A stretch of DNA of 64,000 bases from Roseiarcus sp963782255 (GTDB lineage Bacteria; Pseudomonadota; Alphaproteobacteria; Rhizobiales; Beijerinckiaceae): contig CAWAIS010000001.1 in the NCBI GenBank assembly GCA_963782255.1, positions 5,084,001 to 5,148,000 on the forward strand, given 5' to 3'. Under the pieces are notes generated by a model. The model worked only from the letters and a program-made list of their open reading frames with translations, ran no database searches and was not told the origin of the DNA. Position 1 is the first letter of the stretch. Each line of letters begins with the position of its first letter. Positions 27,401-36,600 of the stretch are shown in pieces. Made by a program: the position numbers and the translations under genes.

Positions 27401-28974
27401 GTCGGCAAGCCGTGGCTGTTGTTCGTGTAGGATGTTTCGTTGTCGTTCCAGTCGAAGGCGTCCGCCAGGTAGCCGGACGAGTCGTAGTCGAAGAATTCAC
27501 TGGCGGCGGCAACGGTGCCGTTGGCGGCGCGGTCGATCTCGACCACTTTCGGCACGCCTTGCAGCACGTCGAACTGGTACTTTTCCTGAATGCCAAGGGG
27601 GCCGGTGACATGGCGGTCGCCCGTGTCATCGAAATAAGAAACGGATGTGAAATTCACCCCGCCCGCAAGCTGGCTGGTCGCCATGCGGCCGCTGCTGTCA
27701 TAGGTCCATGATGAATAGAGGTGGCCGTTCTCGTCGGTGATCCCGGCGAGTTGGCTGCTCGATGTGAAATAGGTGTAGCCCTGCTGCGTCGCCGGGCTGG
27801 TGTTGTAAGTCACCGTCGAAAGCAGATGCCCGCCGCTCGAAAACCCGACATAGCCGAAGGCGAATGTCGGGGCGTCGGGCGTGGTCAGGCCGGTCAGAAG
27901 CCCCGCCGACGAATAGGATAGGCCAAGCGTGCGGCCGTAGGTGTCGGTGACGGAAGTCAGCAGGCCCGCGCTCGAATAGTGGGGCGTCTGCGTGTAGCCG
28001 TTGCGCCGCGTGATGCTTTGCAGCGTCGCCTCGGCCCCCGACTGGCAATAAGTCTCGACAGTGTCGTCCGGGTCGGTCAGCGTCCAGGTGCTACTTCCAC
28101 AGGCGCTGCCGGATTTGCTCAGGCTGTAGTCAACATCGCTGTCGGGCGTGTAGGTGCCGGAGCTGGACGAAAAGTTGATGTATTGGCCGGTTTCGCGCTC
28201 CACCGTCACGCCATAGATGGCGGACGGATTGATGATGTGAAGGTAGCGGTCGAAGGTATGCCGCCAGTTGCTTCCGAGCGTGACGGCGTAGGTGTCCGGC
28301 ACGCTGAAGCTGTTGTAGTAGCGCGTGAAGGCAAGCGGGTTCTGCCCCACGGTCGCGTAATCCGGCACCGACAGGAACATGTTGCCGCTGCCGATATCGA
28401 CCGGATCGGGAGAGACGCCGCAAGAGCCTTTTCCCGGCAACGGCGGGGCGTCCGAGGGCGCTTCTGCGGCGCAGGGCGCGCCAAGGGCGATGGGGCTGAA
28501 CCAGGTGCCATATGGAGGTTGATTAGCTACGCCTTGCTTGGTAATGGTCCCGCTGGCGGTAATGGTGCCGCTATCGCCCACATCAGAGGCACCAATCACG
28601 ATATTTGGACTGGCTGGATTGTTGCTGCTAACCCAATCCCAGGCCTCGACAGAGCCGTTATTCAAGTACAAGTCTGCCTCGGTCGCATTACTAAAGCCAA
28701 GGGTGCCAAATCCAGTTGCAGATTCCGTACTTGCAATAACCTGATTTAGATGAACATACCCTGTGTAATTAGAAGACACGCCCCAATATGTGATCGAACC
28801 GTTGACTGACCCGCCCGCGATACACGGCGGCGACGAATGAAGGCAATCGGTTAGATTGAATGCCGGGCCGCTATAATAGAACGTTTGAATTTGCGCCCGT
28901 GCCTGGCTAGGAAGGAAAATCGCAAGAAGCGCCAAAGCAACAAGCGCAAATAATTCAAGACGGCGAAGCGGCAT
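24406..28974 (-). CDS. Secreted Rhs-repeat polymorphic toxin with nuclease-like C-terminus
   Basis: A 1522-residue protein. Residues 1-27 are a Sec-type signal peptide (LFALVALALLAIFLPSQARA). A DUF6531-type segment lies near residue 185 (DPVDIGSGNMFLSVPDY), followed by many YD/Rhs repeats, then the Rhs core (YLEGDPLGLAGAI...YPYGGNNPFRNSDPSGL) around residue 1350. The C-terminal ~120 residues after a low-complexity Ala/Glu linker form the toxin: RLDFLTKDPVTGE and VECKAS give a D-(E)xK signature of PD-(D/E)XK nucleases. Rhs shells enclose and deliver such toxins to neighbouring cells. A matching immunity gene follows directly. Confidence 0.9.
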   Translation of the reverse strand: MPLRRLELFALVALALLAIFLPSQARAQIQTFYYSGPAFNLTDCLHSSPPCIAGGSVNGSITYWGVSSNYTGYVHLNQVIASTESATGFGTLGFSNATEADLYLNNGSVEAWDWVSSNNPASPNIVIGASDVGDSGTITASGTITKQGVANQPPYGTWFSPIALGAPCAAEAPSDAPPLPGKGSCGVSPDPVDIGSGNMFLSVPDYATVGQNPLAFTRYYNSFSVPDTYAVTLGSNWRHTFDRYLHIINPSAIYGVTVERETGQYINFSSSSGTYTPDSDVDYSLSKSGSACGSSTWTLTDPDDTVETYCQSGAEATLQSITRRNGYTQTPHYSSAGLLTSVTDTYGRTLGLSYSSAGLLTGLTTPDAPTFAFGYVGFSSGGHLLSTVTYNTSPATQQGYTYFTSSSQLAGITDENGHLYSSWTYDSSGRMATSQLAGGVNFTSVSYFDDTGDRHVTGPLGIQEKYQFDVLQGVPKVVEIDRAANGTVAAASEFFDYDSSGYLADAFDWNDNETSYTNNSHGLPTQIVFASGSSDTHTTNITYDGTWARLAYIITEPGLTTTLNRDANGNVTTRVEQDTTTTTTPYSTNGQTRTWTYTYTSSGQYTSIRLPRTDVYAKTAYGYSGGVLNFTSDALGHTITANTFTPGGRWTKFTDQNGVQTQLSYSSRLWLTSSVLLTSAGNLTTSLQYDSAGEYTKFTRPDGSYLSFAYDNAHRPITITNALGETANFTFNSASNLTQTLWKNSGGTTKRQHSATFDALGRMLTDVGGASQTTTFGYDDNSNTTSITDPLSHVTTQTFDALNRVHTVTDAATDLTTTTYDAHDRPLTVTDPKGNATSHVYDGWGDMIQQTSPDSGTTVFWYDPDSNPTTKKDASIQYTSATYDALDRPLTRTYPADSSLNVAYTYDQTGHGKGIGHLTSQTDQAGSLSLSWEERGLLTSSVRTISSTAYTTGYTYESAGRYASITYPTAGWVVKYFRDAAGQVTSVTDTQPSHSPVNLATSITHMPFGPVSGFTYGNGVTDTRTFDQDYRMTSVKDVGTSGNIQYLSYGYDADSNPTSITDNVTSGHSQTLTFDVLDRLKSAVGSYGTISSITYDSNSNRLTYGGTSYTVPSGSDKMSAVGANAITYTSTGNMTGVGASTSMTYSKANKLASITVSGTTTAFTYGADGYRLTDKTGTNPAVVYRYDQGGPLLSESRSTETDYAYLDGFPIATIRPSTAAVSAIHTDMLGTPMKATDSSQTLNWALSMNPNGGGSPSPNSITQSLRWPGMHGDAAGYFSNGERTYQPISIGGRYLEGDPLGLAGAIIGSGGGTNIYPYGGNNPFRNSDPSGLCIEDACIVEGILVAEAAAEVGAEVAAVIEATEAAETGAAVAEGEGGLPIAAPPPAIEPPAATPGAQCTVSGPPGLTAAEQLAENRAAGAAFEQVVGANLEQSGLDIGQQITIETQSGVRTRLDFLTKDPVTGEIGCVECKASSTAPLTPNQSLAFPEIEQTGGTIVGAGKPGFPGGSQIPPTSVQILRGQ

Positions 28975-29026
28975 TAAAACCTACCATTTGTCAAAATCAA
29001 TGCGTGCAGAAATAACCTTATCTTTA

Positions 29027-29097
29027 AGGTGTATATTCTACACGATTAACATCAGGTTAATAGTGGGACTATGGGACCATCACACTATATGATGGTC
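29027..29097. promoter_or_regulatory. Two inverted repeats between the Rhs gene and the XRE gene
   Basis: GTGTA-TATTC-TACAC at about 29027-29041 and GACCATCA-CACTATA-TGATGGTC at 29075-29097, the second ending 19 bp before the XRE start codon. They lie in the 142-bp divergent promoter region of the Rhs toxin and the XRE gene and are AT-rich against a GC-rich background. Likely operators for the XRE protein. Confidence 0.6.
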
Positions 29098-29116
29098 ATG
29101 CGCCATTCTGCTCTTG

Positions 29117-29371
29117 ATGAATTATCGAGAGGCAGAGCGGATACTATCCAGAGTTATGGATAAACTGAAGCAAGAGAGGACCCGTCAGGGTCTTTCCCTG
29201 CAACGGCTGGGCCTGCTCTCCGGGGTTGATCGGACCATGATAGGGAAGATCGAGAAAGGGGAACGCTCACCGACCCTGATTGTGTGCCTGCGCGTCGCCG
29301 ATGCCCTCGGGCTGAACCTTGGCGACGTGCTGAAAGACGTTCCCGCGAAAAAAGGCGGGCGGCGCAAGTAG
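29117..29371 (+). CDS. XRE-family transcriptional regulator
   Basis: An 84-residue HTH protein starting at ATG 29117. The lambda-repressor-type helix-turn-helix is at residues ~18-70: RTRQGLSLQRLGLLSGVDRT, MIGKIEKGERSP, then LRVADALGLNLGDVL. It is divergent from the Rhs toxin operon with inverted repeats between, so it may set Rhs expression and its own. No ligand-binding domain is present. Confidence 0.85.
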   Translation: MNYREAERILSRVMDKLKQERTRQGLSLQRLGLLSGVDRTMIGKIEKGERSPTLIVCLRVADALGLNLGDVLKDVPAKKGGRRK

Positions 29372-29564
29372 CCGGTCATCGAATGGCGTTACGCCTGCGT
29401 AAACGGCGCTATGTCAACCGCTCAAAAAGGAAGGGTTCTAAGGTGCACAGCGAACCGCCTCTTGCCACGTGTGGTGGCGCAGTGCGATTTCACAGAATGG
29501 AACTTAATACGACTTTGTCAGCCATCGGGGGTCGGCGGTCGTGGAGCGCCGGTTAGGGGCATTT

Positions 29565-30296
29565 GTGAAAAAGACTACGCACACCACGTTCTCTGGCATG
29601 ATGTCCTCGAAGGGCGTGGAATACCTCAACCATGCCTACTATCGCTCGTTCAGCTTGAACATCTTCCGGGGAAATACTGATAGCTTGTTACAGGCGCTCA
29701 ACAAGCTTGATGATCCTATGGAATACGCGAAATCCTTGTCCAGCGGGGATTCAGAATCCCGCCATCAAGTCCTTCGCGAAGTGAGTCGTCTGTTTCACAA
29801 CTTCCTAGCAGGGGCGATGACGCTTGTTGACCACACCCGGGTCTTTGTTGACGAGTTTTATCTGGGGACGGAGGTGCACAAGGAATTCAAGGCCCGCGTG
29901 AATCGAGAATTCGCCCAGAATCCCTTGACACGCTTCGTGCAAGACCTTCGGAACTACATGATCCATCGCGGCTTGCCGCCCCTCAATCGACATCTGACGA
30001 TCACGCCCGTTGAGGGTGGAGAACCTAAGGCGGCTAAAGCCGTCACGGGGTTCTACCTTCCGACGCAGGCGCTCAGAGAATGGCGGGGGTGGAAGTCCGA
30101 GGCGAAGAAGTATCTGGATGCTGCCGACGATCAGATCGATTTGCCGCAATTGGTCGAGAACTACCGATCGGAAATAGAGAGGTTCCATACTGGGCTGGAC
30201 GACCTATTGCGAGAGCATCACAAGGTCGATTTGGAGTATCTTGAGGCCATGCAGGCCGATCTTCAAGCACAGCGAGGAGAAGACCCCGCGACCTGA
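29565..30296 (+). CDS. Uncharacterised protein with HEPN-like R-x4-H motif
   Basis: About 243 residues from GTG 29565, which has AGGGG at 5-bp spacing; a GTG at 29541 is also in frame. All-helical sequence. Residues ~129-134 read RNYMIH in DLRNYMIHRGLPP, matching the Rx4-6H motif of HEPN ribonucleases at a helix end. The rest is unrecognised, including a strand-rich insert after the motif. HEPN proteins often act as RNA-cleaving toxins in defence; here there is no obvious MNT-type antitoxin partner. The assignment rests on one motif and is tentative. Confidence 0.6.
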   Translation: MKKTTHTTFSGMMSSKGVEYLNHAYYRSFSLNIFRGNTDSLLQALNKLDDPMEYAKSLSSGDSESRHQVLREVSRLFHNFLAGAMTLVDHTRVFVDEFYLGTEVHKEFKARVNREFAQNPLTRFVQDLRNYMIHRGLPPLNRHLTITPVEGGEPKAAKAVTGFYLPTQALREWRGWKSEAKKYLDAADDQIDLPQLVENYRSEIERFHTGLDDLLREHHKVDLEYLEAMQADLQAQRGEDPAT

Positions 30297-30598
30297 CGAC
30301 ACGTGCACCTTGCAAATATCGAGCAGACCGTCCGAAAACTCGATGTGAGGTTCGGGATGGTCGCGCGGAGAGCGAATTTTCGCACGGTCTGCCACATTTA
30401 TGCACAAAAATTAGAACGCTGATTTCGTTTGCTCTTTTCCGTGCAAAAATCAGGCGCGAAAACGCCGGACGCGAAGCGCGCCACGATGACCAAAGAGTGA
30501 CCTGTTCTCCGGGACCGCTCGCGCTAAAGTGCGCGACTGAAGGCGCGACCGCTCATATCGATCGGAGGTCCAGCGCCGCAGCGGCGGGAGCGCACGAC
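30297..30598. other. Gene-free stretch
   Basis: About 300 bp between a plus-strand gene end and the next plus-strand start. TGCACAAAAAT and GTGCAAAAAT recur within 45 bp (30399 and 30442). I see no other structure; it should contain the promoter of the membrane-protein gene. Confidence 0.35.
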
Positions 30599-31195
30599 AT
30601 GGTCGCCTATGAAAATCACGCCCGTTGGGCGGAAGCTCAATACGCTGCGGAGCTCCGGAGAAGGGAGCAGCAGAAGGCCGATGACTTTGCCGCGTGGCGG
30701 CAAAGGCAGAGCAATGAGCGCTTCTGGGCGGAGCACGGGGCAAGCCTCAAGCGGAGAATCGAGGTGCCGCCCCGCCCGCGAAAGGAGCCGCCTGTCCTGG
30801 TCCCGGGCCACGCGGCGTTTTATCCGGCTGAAAAGAGCGCAAAGCGGCCCGCGCTCCGCCCCTCGTCCCATGTGCGCGATCGTGTGGAGCGGACGATCGG
30901 GTTCGCCCTCACCTTCGTCATCTGGGCCTTCGCGGCCCTGGTGGCGGTGCCGTGGCTTTACGCGTCGGCGTTCAATCGCGCGCTGGTCGCCTTCGCCGTC
31001 AGTTTCGGCCTCGCGGTCAATCTCGCGGCCCTCATCGTCTGCGGCGTCGAACTCCTGCTGCTGTGCCGGGTGGGGCGGGGTCTCGCCAACTGGGCGGCGC
31101 TCTGGATCACAGCCGTGCTGGTTCTGCCGTTCGTCGTGCTGGACGCCATTTTCGGGCCGCTCCTGCGCCTCGTTGTTAGGAAGAAATCGTCCTAA
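30599..31195 (+). CDS. Membrane protein with charged N-terminal region
   Basis: A 198-residue protein, ATG 30599 with GGGAG 8 bp upstream. Residues 1-95 are charged and helical (RWAEAQYAAELRRREQQKAD). Residues ~100-195 hold three hydrophobic helices (FALTFVIWAFAALVAVPWLY; LVAFAVSFGLAVNLAALIV; WAALWITAVLVLPFVVLDAI). Similar membrane proteins of unknown role occur on alphaproteobacterial mobile elements. No signal peptide. Confidence 0.65.
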   Translation: MVAYENHARWAEAQYAAELRRREQQKADDFAAWRQRQSNERFWAEHGASLKRRIEVPPRPRKEPPVLVPGHAAFYPAEKSAKRPALRPSSHVRDRVERTIGFALTFVIWAFAALVAVPWLYASAFNRALVAFAVSFGLAVNLAALIVCGVELLLLCRVGRGLANWAALWITAVLVLPFVVLDAIFGPLLRLVVRKKSS

Positions 31196-31309
31196 AGGCG
31201 GCGTCCCCGTCGCCGGGCGGGCTGCGGGGCAGGCCTTCGGCCTGGGGCGCAATTTGATGATGATGGGCGTGTTCACGGTTTTGCTCCTGATGCGAGGTTG
31301 AAAACGACA

Positions 31310-31341
31310 CCGCCCGGCGCATCGGGTGATGCGCCGGGCGG
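31310..31341 (-). terminator. Terminator of the DUF2493 gene
   Basis: Perfect 14-bp stem, arms CCGCCCGGCGCATC and GATGCGCCGGGCGG, four-base loop. On the minus strand it is followed by TGTCGTTTTC. It lies 28 bp after the DUF2493 stop. Confidence 0.8.
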
Positions 31342-31369
31342 CGAAACCGTCTGGTTGTCGATCGCCCGC

Positions 31370-32284
31370 TCACGCGGGCTTGTCGAACCGCCAGACCGGA
31401 ATGCCGAGCTTCCTGGCCTTGTCGGCGAGGTTTCCGGTGATGCCGGAGCCGGGGAAGATGATGACGCCCTTCGGCATTGTGGCGAGGAGCTGATCGTTGC
31501 GGCGGAACGGAGCGGCCTTGGCGTGCTTCGTCCAGTCGGGCCTGAAGGCGATCTGCGTGACCTTGCGGCTTTCGGCCCAGCAGGCGGCGATGCGTTCGGC
31601 GCCTTTCGGGGTTGCGCCGTGCAGCAGCACCATGTCGGGGTAGCGGGCGAGCGTCTTGTCGAGCGCGTCCCAGATCCGGCGGTGGTCGTTGCATTCGGCG
31701 CCGCCGGAGAAGGCGATCCGGGTGCCTGGCGGCAGCATGATCTCGGTTTCGGCCCGGCGTTTGGCCGAGAGGAAGTCGCGGCTGTCGATCAGTGAGGCGG
31801 TCATGGTCTTGTGATTGACCTTGGAGCCTGCGAGCGGCTTCCAGACGGCGCCTGTGTGCTGCTCGAAGAGTTCGGCGGCCATGTCCGTGAGGACGTCGAA
31901 GGTGTTGCGCTTCTCGATCAGGCTGATGCCTTCGGCAGTCAGGCGTTCGAGCTCGACGGATCTGACTTCGGAGCCGTCTTGTTCGTCCTGGCTGCGGCGC
32001 TGCAGATCCTCGTTGTCGTCGAGCCGGCGCTGCGCGCGGTGCCCGGCGCGGTGGAAGAGGTTGACGACGGACCAGAGCAGTTCCTCGACGTCGGGCTCGA
32101 GGCGTGTGTCCGCGAAGGTTGAAACCACGGCGTCGAAGATGTCGATGAGGGCCGCTTGTGCGGTCTGGCCGTCGGGGAGAGGCCGCGGATCGGGCTCGTC
32201 GTGCGGGCGGTAGCCGTAGAGCTGCATTTCGGCGATGACGGCGGCGGTGACGGAGTGCCGGGGTGGTGTTGTGGTGCGAGACAT
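31370..32284 (-). CDS. DUF2493 (SLOG-like) protein
   Basis: A 304-residue protein; ATG 32284 (MSRTTTPPRHSVTAAVIAEM) has AAAGGA at the expected distance. The C-terminal ~120 residues are a DUF2493/YspA-type Rossmann-like SLOG domain: IAFSGGAECNDHRRIW, MVLLHGATPKGAE, GVIIFPGSGITGNLADKA, the nucleotide-binding loops of the family. SLOG domains bind nucleotide-derived ligands. DUF2493 genes are common beside Toprim and strawberry-notch genes on these elements. Its leader carries the same structured element as both DUF736 genes, although the proteins are unrelated. Confidence 0.85.
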   Translation of the reverse strand: MSRTTTPPRHSVTAAVIAEMQLYGYRPHDEPDPRPLPDGQTAQAALIDIFDAVVSTFADTRLEPDVEELLWSVVNLFHRAGHRAQRRLDDNEDLQRRSQDEQDGSEVRSVELERLTAEGISLIEKRNTFDVLTDMAAELFEQHTGAVWKPLAGSKVNHKTMTASLIDSRDFLSAKRRAETEIMLPPGTRIAFSGGAECNDHRRIWDALDKTLARYPDMVLLHGATPKGAERIAACWAESRKVTQIAFRPDWTKHAKAAPFRRNDQLLATMPKGVIIFPGSGITGNLADKARKLGIPVWRFDKPA

Positions 32285-32394
32285 GGTGATGTCCTTTCGT
32301 TTGTTGGCGTTTTTGACCGCGACCCTCGCGGCCTTTTCGGCGTTTCTTCCTGCCAGGCCGTGACGGCCCAGCACCGCGCGCGCTTGCGCGCGGC

Positions 32395-32496
32395 CGGAAC
32401 GCAGAGGAGGATGGCGGGAGGCGGATTTCTTGTTGCGCGAGGAGCGCCGGCCCTTCGCCGGCGCGGGGAAGAAATCCGAAGCCCGCCATTGCGGGA
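32395..32496 (-). promoter_or_regulatory. Conserved structured leader upstream of the DUF2493 gene
   Basis: Blocks in the order seen at 21340-21437: CGGAACGCAGAGGAGGATG (32395), outer arm GGCGGG (32413-32418), helix arm GGATTTCTT (32423-32431), GCGCGAGGAG (32435-32444), hairpin CGCCGGC/GCCGGCG (32445-32463), GCGGGG, helix arm AAGAAATCC (32469-32477), outer arm CCCGCC (32482-32487) and CATTGCGGGA (32487-32496). The helix is 9 bp and perfect but its sequence differs from copy 1; the terminal hairpin is 7 nt longer. Compensatory changes and a non-multiple-of-three length change point to RNA structure rather than coding. Confidence 0.65.
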
Positions 32497-32607
32497 CGGC
32501 GCGGGCTGGCAGAAAACGCCGCACTGAAAAGGCCGCCTGTCGCGGGCATCGCCGACAGTCGCAAGGGCTGTCGACCAAGCGCACCAGGGGCAGCACCCGC
32601 TTCCCCG

Positions 32608-33660
32608 TTACGGGTCCATCGCTAATCGGGCGTCGGCGGCGACGAGCTGCGGCAGCAGCGTGAGACGAAGCCCCTCGCGGCCATTGCGTCTCAGGTCATC
32701 GTTGAAATCGCCGAGGACGGGACGGAGCGGCTCGACCTCGATTCCGTCGGCGCGGGCGCGGTCCGCCAGTCGTCCCAGACCGTGGCGCGCGGCGGCGTCG
32801 GCTTCGGTGGCGATATAGAGGCGGCGCAGCGTCGCGGGCAGGATGAGGGCGCCGAGATGGCCCGCGGAAAGGGCGGCGATCGCCGGCATGCGGGGCAGCG
32901 CCTGTCGCAGGGACAGCATGGTTTCGATGCCTTCGCCGGCGGCGATCACTTCGGGCGGCGCGGCCCGGTCGAAGCCGATCCTGACGCCATGGCCGAGCAG
33001 CATGCCCATGGCCCGGCGCGGGTCGGCAATGAGCGCCTTGATGGGGCGATCGGGATCGAGCCAGGTGCGGTGCAGGCCCTGAACGCTGAAGGCGTTGTCG
33101 GTGACGGCGGCGATCATGGCTGGAAAGATGCTGCGCGCGCCGTCGTCGCGGCGGTGGAAGCAGGACGGGTGGAAACGCAAGGTTCCTTGCGCGCCGGCGA
33201 GGTCGGTGATGCCGCGTTCGGCGAGGTAGGCGGCGGCGTGGCTGCCGGCGATGGGCCGCGTCATGGCCCATAGCCGCCGCGCCGCAAGGCGTCTGGCGTC
33301 ATCGGTCCGCGCGGGCTGCGCGTTGCTTCGGGGGACGGCAGGCGGTTCCGGCAGGCTGAGGAATCGACGGGCCTCGGCGGCGGCCTCGTGGATATCGGCG
33401 AGGCGTTGATTCTGCCGGATGAGATCGAGCAGATCGCCATGGCCGCCCGTTGCGGCGTCGGCCCATTTGCCGGCAGCGCCCTTTCCGGTGTCGGGTCCGA
33501 AGAGGCGGACATAGAGCGAGCGGCCGGGCGCATTGTCGACGTCGCCGACAAGCCAATACCGGCCTTGCCTGCGGCCGTTCGAGAGATAATGGCGACAAAC
33601 CGCCTCGGCATGTCGCGCCAGTTCGCGCGCGAGGTCAGCAATCGAACGTGAGGGAGGCAT
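32608..33660 (-). CDS. Toprim-domain primase-like protein
   Basis: A 350-residue protein of the plasmid Toprim type. An N-terminal region (to ~110) contains YWLVGDVDNAPGRSLYVRLFGP; a middle helical domain precedes the Toprim core with VIAAGEGIETMLSLR (the conserved Glu and helix) and LYIATEADAAAR. The metal-binding acidic residues are GEGIE and TEAD. Such proteins are encoded next to strawberry-notch and ParB genes on alphaproteobacterial elements, with a probable role in replication or repair. It starts 13 bp after the strawberry-notch gene stop: one operon. Confidence 0.88.
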   Translation of the reverse strand: MPPSRSIADLARELARHAEAVCRHYLSNGRRQGRYWLVGDVDNAPGRSLYVRLFGPDTGKGAAGKWADAATGGHGDLLDLIRQNQRLADIHEAAAEARRFLSLPEPPAVPRSNAQPARTDDARRLAARRLWAMTRPIAGSHAAAYLAERGITDLAGAQGTLRFHPSCFHRRDDGARSIFPAMIAAVTDNAFSVQGLHRTWLDPDRPIKALIADPRRAMGMLLGHGVRIGFDRAAPPEVIAAGEGIETMLSLRQALPRMPAIAALSAGHLGALILPATLRRLYIATEADAAARHGLGRLADRARADGIEVEPLRPVLGDFNDDLRRNGREGLRLTLLPQLVAADARLAMDP

Positions 33661-33673
33661 GGCTGTCCCCTCC

Positions 33674-36600
33674 TCACGCGGCGGCGCGGTCGATGACCGC
33701 GACGAGCGGATGGCGTTCGATCAGCCGGTCGAGGATCGCCGGCGCGGCGGCTCCGACGGGCACGAAGAAGCGCAGCTTCCAGGAGATGATCTCGTGGGTG
33801 AGGCCGTAGGCTTTGAGCCGCTCGCGCATGCCCGAGGTGAAGCCGAGCAGTTCGATGCGGTAATCGTCCATGACGCGGATGCGGCGAAGCTCGAGCCCGT
33901 CGGCAAGCTGCAGGCTGGCCTTGCCCTCGATGAGGAGCGGCAGGGCCCGCGCGCCGTCGAGCTGCGGCACCTCGTCGAGGCCGAGATTGCGGTAGAGGGT
34001 CGACAGGACCGCGGGCGGAATCAGGCGGCCGATGACGCGCTCGCCCTCATCCGTCTCCAGACGGTAGACGCGGCAATTGTGATCGGGCAGGCGCCGCCAG
34101 ATCGGCAGGAGAAGGCCGGTGGCGACGTGCAGCGTCGACTCCGAGAATTCAGGGAGAGCGGCGATTTCGGCCTCCCAGGCGGCGGTCAGGGTGGCGACAT
34201 CGGTGTCTTCCCACGCCGTCTGCTCGAGCATATGCGCGGGCAAAGCGTGCTGATCCATCGGACGTAAGAGGCGCACGCGGCTTTCGATCGCGCCGTCGTC
34301 GAGCATGAGGCTCGGCGCGGGGACCAGAACGGCGCACCGTTCCGAACGCGTGTTGCGCATGGGCTTGGCGCCGCGGATGGCGAGCGCCTCGGCAAGCGCT
34401 CGGGGCCGGTTGCGATCCTTGCGCAGGATGGTGAATATCTGCGTCTCCGCGCCGGTCTTGTGGGTGTAGATCGTGCGGCGGGAAGCGACGGTCAGCAATT
34501 CCGCCGTGATCGTCTCGAGGCCCTTGTCGTAGATTCCAGCCGCGATCGCGCCTTCGATGCGCGCCTCGAGCAGCTGCTCGAAGACCTCGAAGATCGCGTT
34601 CTGCAGGGCGATCGGCAGCGCCAGGATGCGGTTGAGGAAGGTCGTGATGGGCGGTAGCTCGTCGCGCAAGCCCCCTTCGTCGGTGAGCGCGAGGCCCGTC
34701 GCGTCCTGGAATTCGCCTAGGCTGCAAGCCTCGACCTTGCCGGAGAACAGCAGCGTGTAGAACTGGCGCAGCGCATCGCGGGCGTAGTGCGATTCCAGAT
34801 TGTCGTCGGCGCGGAACAGGCCTTGCCCGCCGGTCTGGCGCTGGCCCTTGGTGATGGCGCCGAGCGTGTCGAGGCGGCGCGCGATCGTCGACAGGAAGCG
34901 CTTCTCGCCCTTGACGTCGGTGGCGACGGGACGAAACAGCGGCGGCTGCGCCTGGTTGGTGCGGTTCGAGCGGCCGAGACCCTGGATGGCGGTGTCGGCG
35001 CGCCAGCCGGCTTCGAGCATGTAATGGATGCGCAGCCGCTGATTCCGGACGCCGAGATCCGCGTGGTAGGAGCGGCCGGTGCCGCCGGCGTCGGAAAACA
35101 CCAGGATGCGCTTGTCGTCGTTCTGGAAGGCCTGCGCGTCGGAGAGGTTGGCCGATCCGGCGCGGTTCTCCACGGCCAGGCGGTCGATGCCGTCGCGGCC
35201 GAGCTTGCGCAGGATGCGGCGCGAGCGCCCGGTGACTTCCGCAACCTTGTCGGCGCCGAAGCGGTGCAGGATCTGGTCGAGGGCGGCCGGGACGGGCGGC
35301 AGCGAGGCGAGATGCTCCATGAGCGCGTCGCGGCGGTCGACGGCGTCGCGGCACAGGACGGGATTGCCGTCGAGGAAGACGGGGCGCGAGGCGAGGTTGC
35401 CGTCGGCGTCGGAATATTCCTCGAACAGCTGCACCGGGAAGGAGTGCATGAGGTAATCGAGCACGTACTCGCGCGGCGTGACGTCGACCTGGACGTCGTT
35501 CCAGTCCTCGGTCGGGATGTCGGCCAAGCGGCGCTCCATCAGCGCCTCGCCGGTCGAGACGATCTGGATGATTGCGGCATGGCCGTCTTCGAGATCCCGG
35601 TCGATGGACCGGATCAGCGTCGGCGTCTTCATCGACGTGATGAGGTGCGAGAAGAAGCGCTGCTTCGAGGATTCGAAGGCGGAACGCGCGGCGGCCTTGG
35701 CCTGCGCGTTCAGCGTTCCCGAAGCGCCGGTGATGCCGGCCGCCTTCATCGCTGCGTCGAGATGATTATGGATGATGCGGAAAGCGCCGGCATAGGCGTC
35801 ATAGATGGCGATCTGCTCGTCGGTGAGCTGATGCTCGACGAGCTCGTACTGGACGCCTTCGTAGGACAGCGAGCGGGCGGCATAGAGTCCGAGCGCCTTC
35901 AGGTCGCGGGCCAGGACTTCCATGGCGGCGACCCCGCCGGCCTGGATCGCCTCGATGAATTCGGCGCGGGTGGCGAAGGGGAAATCCTCGCCGCCCCATA
36001 GGCCGAGGCGCTGCGCGTAAGCCAGGTTCTCGACCTCGGTCGCACCGGTGGCGGAGACGTAGACGATGCGGGCCTGGGGCAAGGCGTGCTGCAGCCGGAG
36101 GCCGGCGCGGCCCTGCTGCGAGGGGGCGACCGCGCCGCGGTTCGACTTGCCGCCGGCGGCGTTGGCCATGGCGTGCGCCTCATCGAAGATAATGACGCCG
36201 TCGAAGTCGGCCCCGAGCCAGTCGACGATCTGTTGCACGCGGCTAGCCCGGCCCTCGCGTTCCTGCGTGCGGATCGTGGCGTAGGTGGTGAACAGGATGC
36301 CTTCATCAAGGCGGATCGCGTTGCCCTGACGGAAGCGGGCGAGCGGCGTGATCTGCAGGCGTTCCTGTCCGAGCGCCGACCAGTCGCGCTGCGCGTCGTC
36401 GATCAGTTTGTCGGATTTGGAGATCCAGACGGCGCGACGGCGGCCCTGCATCCAGTTGTCGAGGATGATGCCGGCGGCCTGCCGCCCCTTGCCGGCGCCG
36501 GTGCCGTCGCCGAGGAACCAGCCGCGGCGGAAGCGCACGGCGCCCTCGGCGTCATCGGCGGCGGCGGTGATCGTGTCGAAAGTGGCATCGACTTTCCATG

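Noticed and set aside
24406..28974. Long plus-strand open frames inside the Rhs gene
   Set aside because: They are antisense shadows of the Tyr/Asp-rich repeats; no starts or families fit, while the minus-strand frame has a signal peptide and Rhs motifs.
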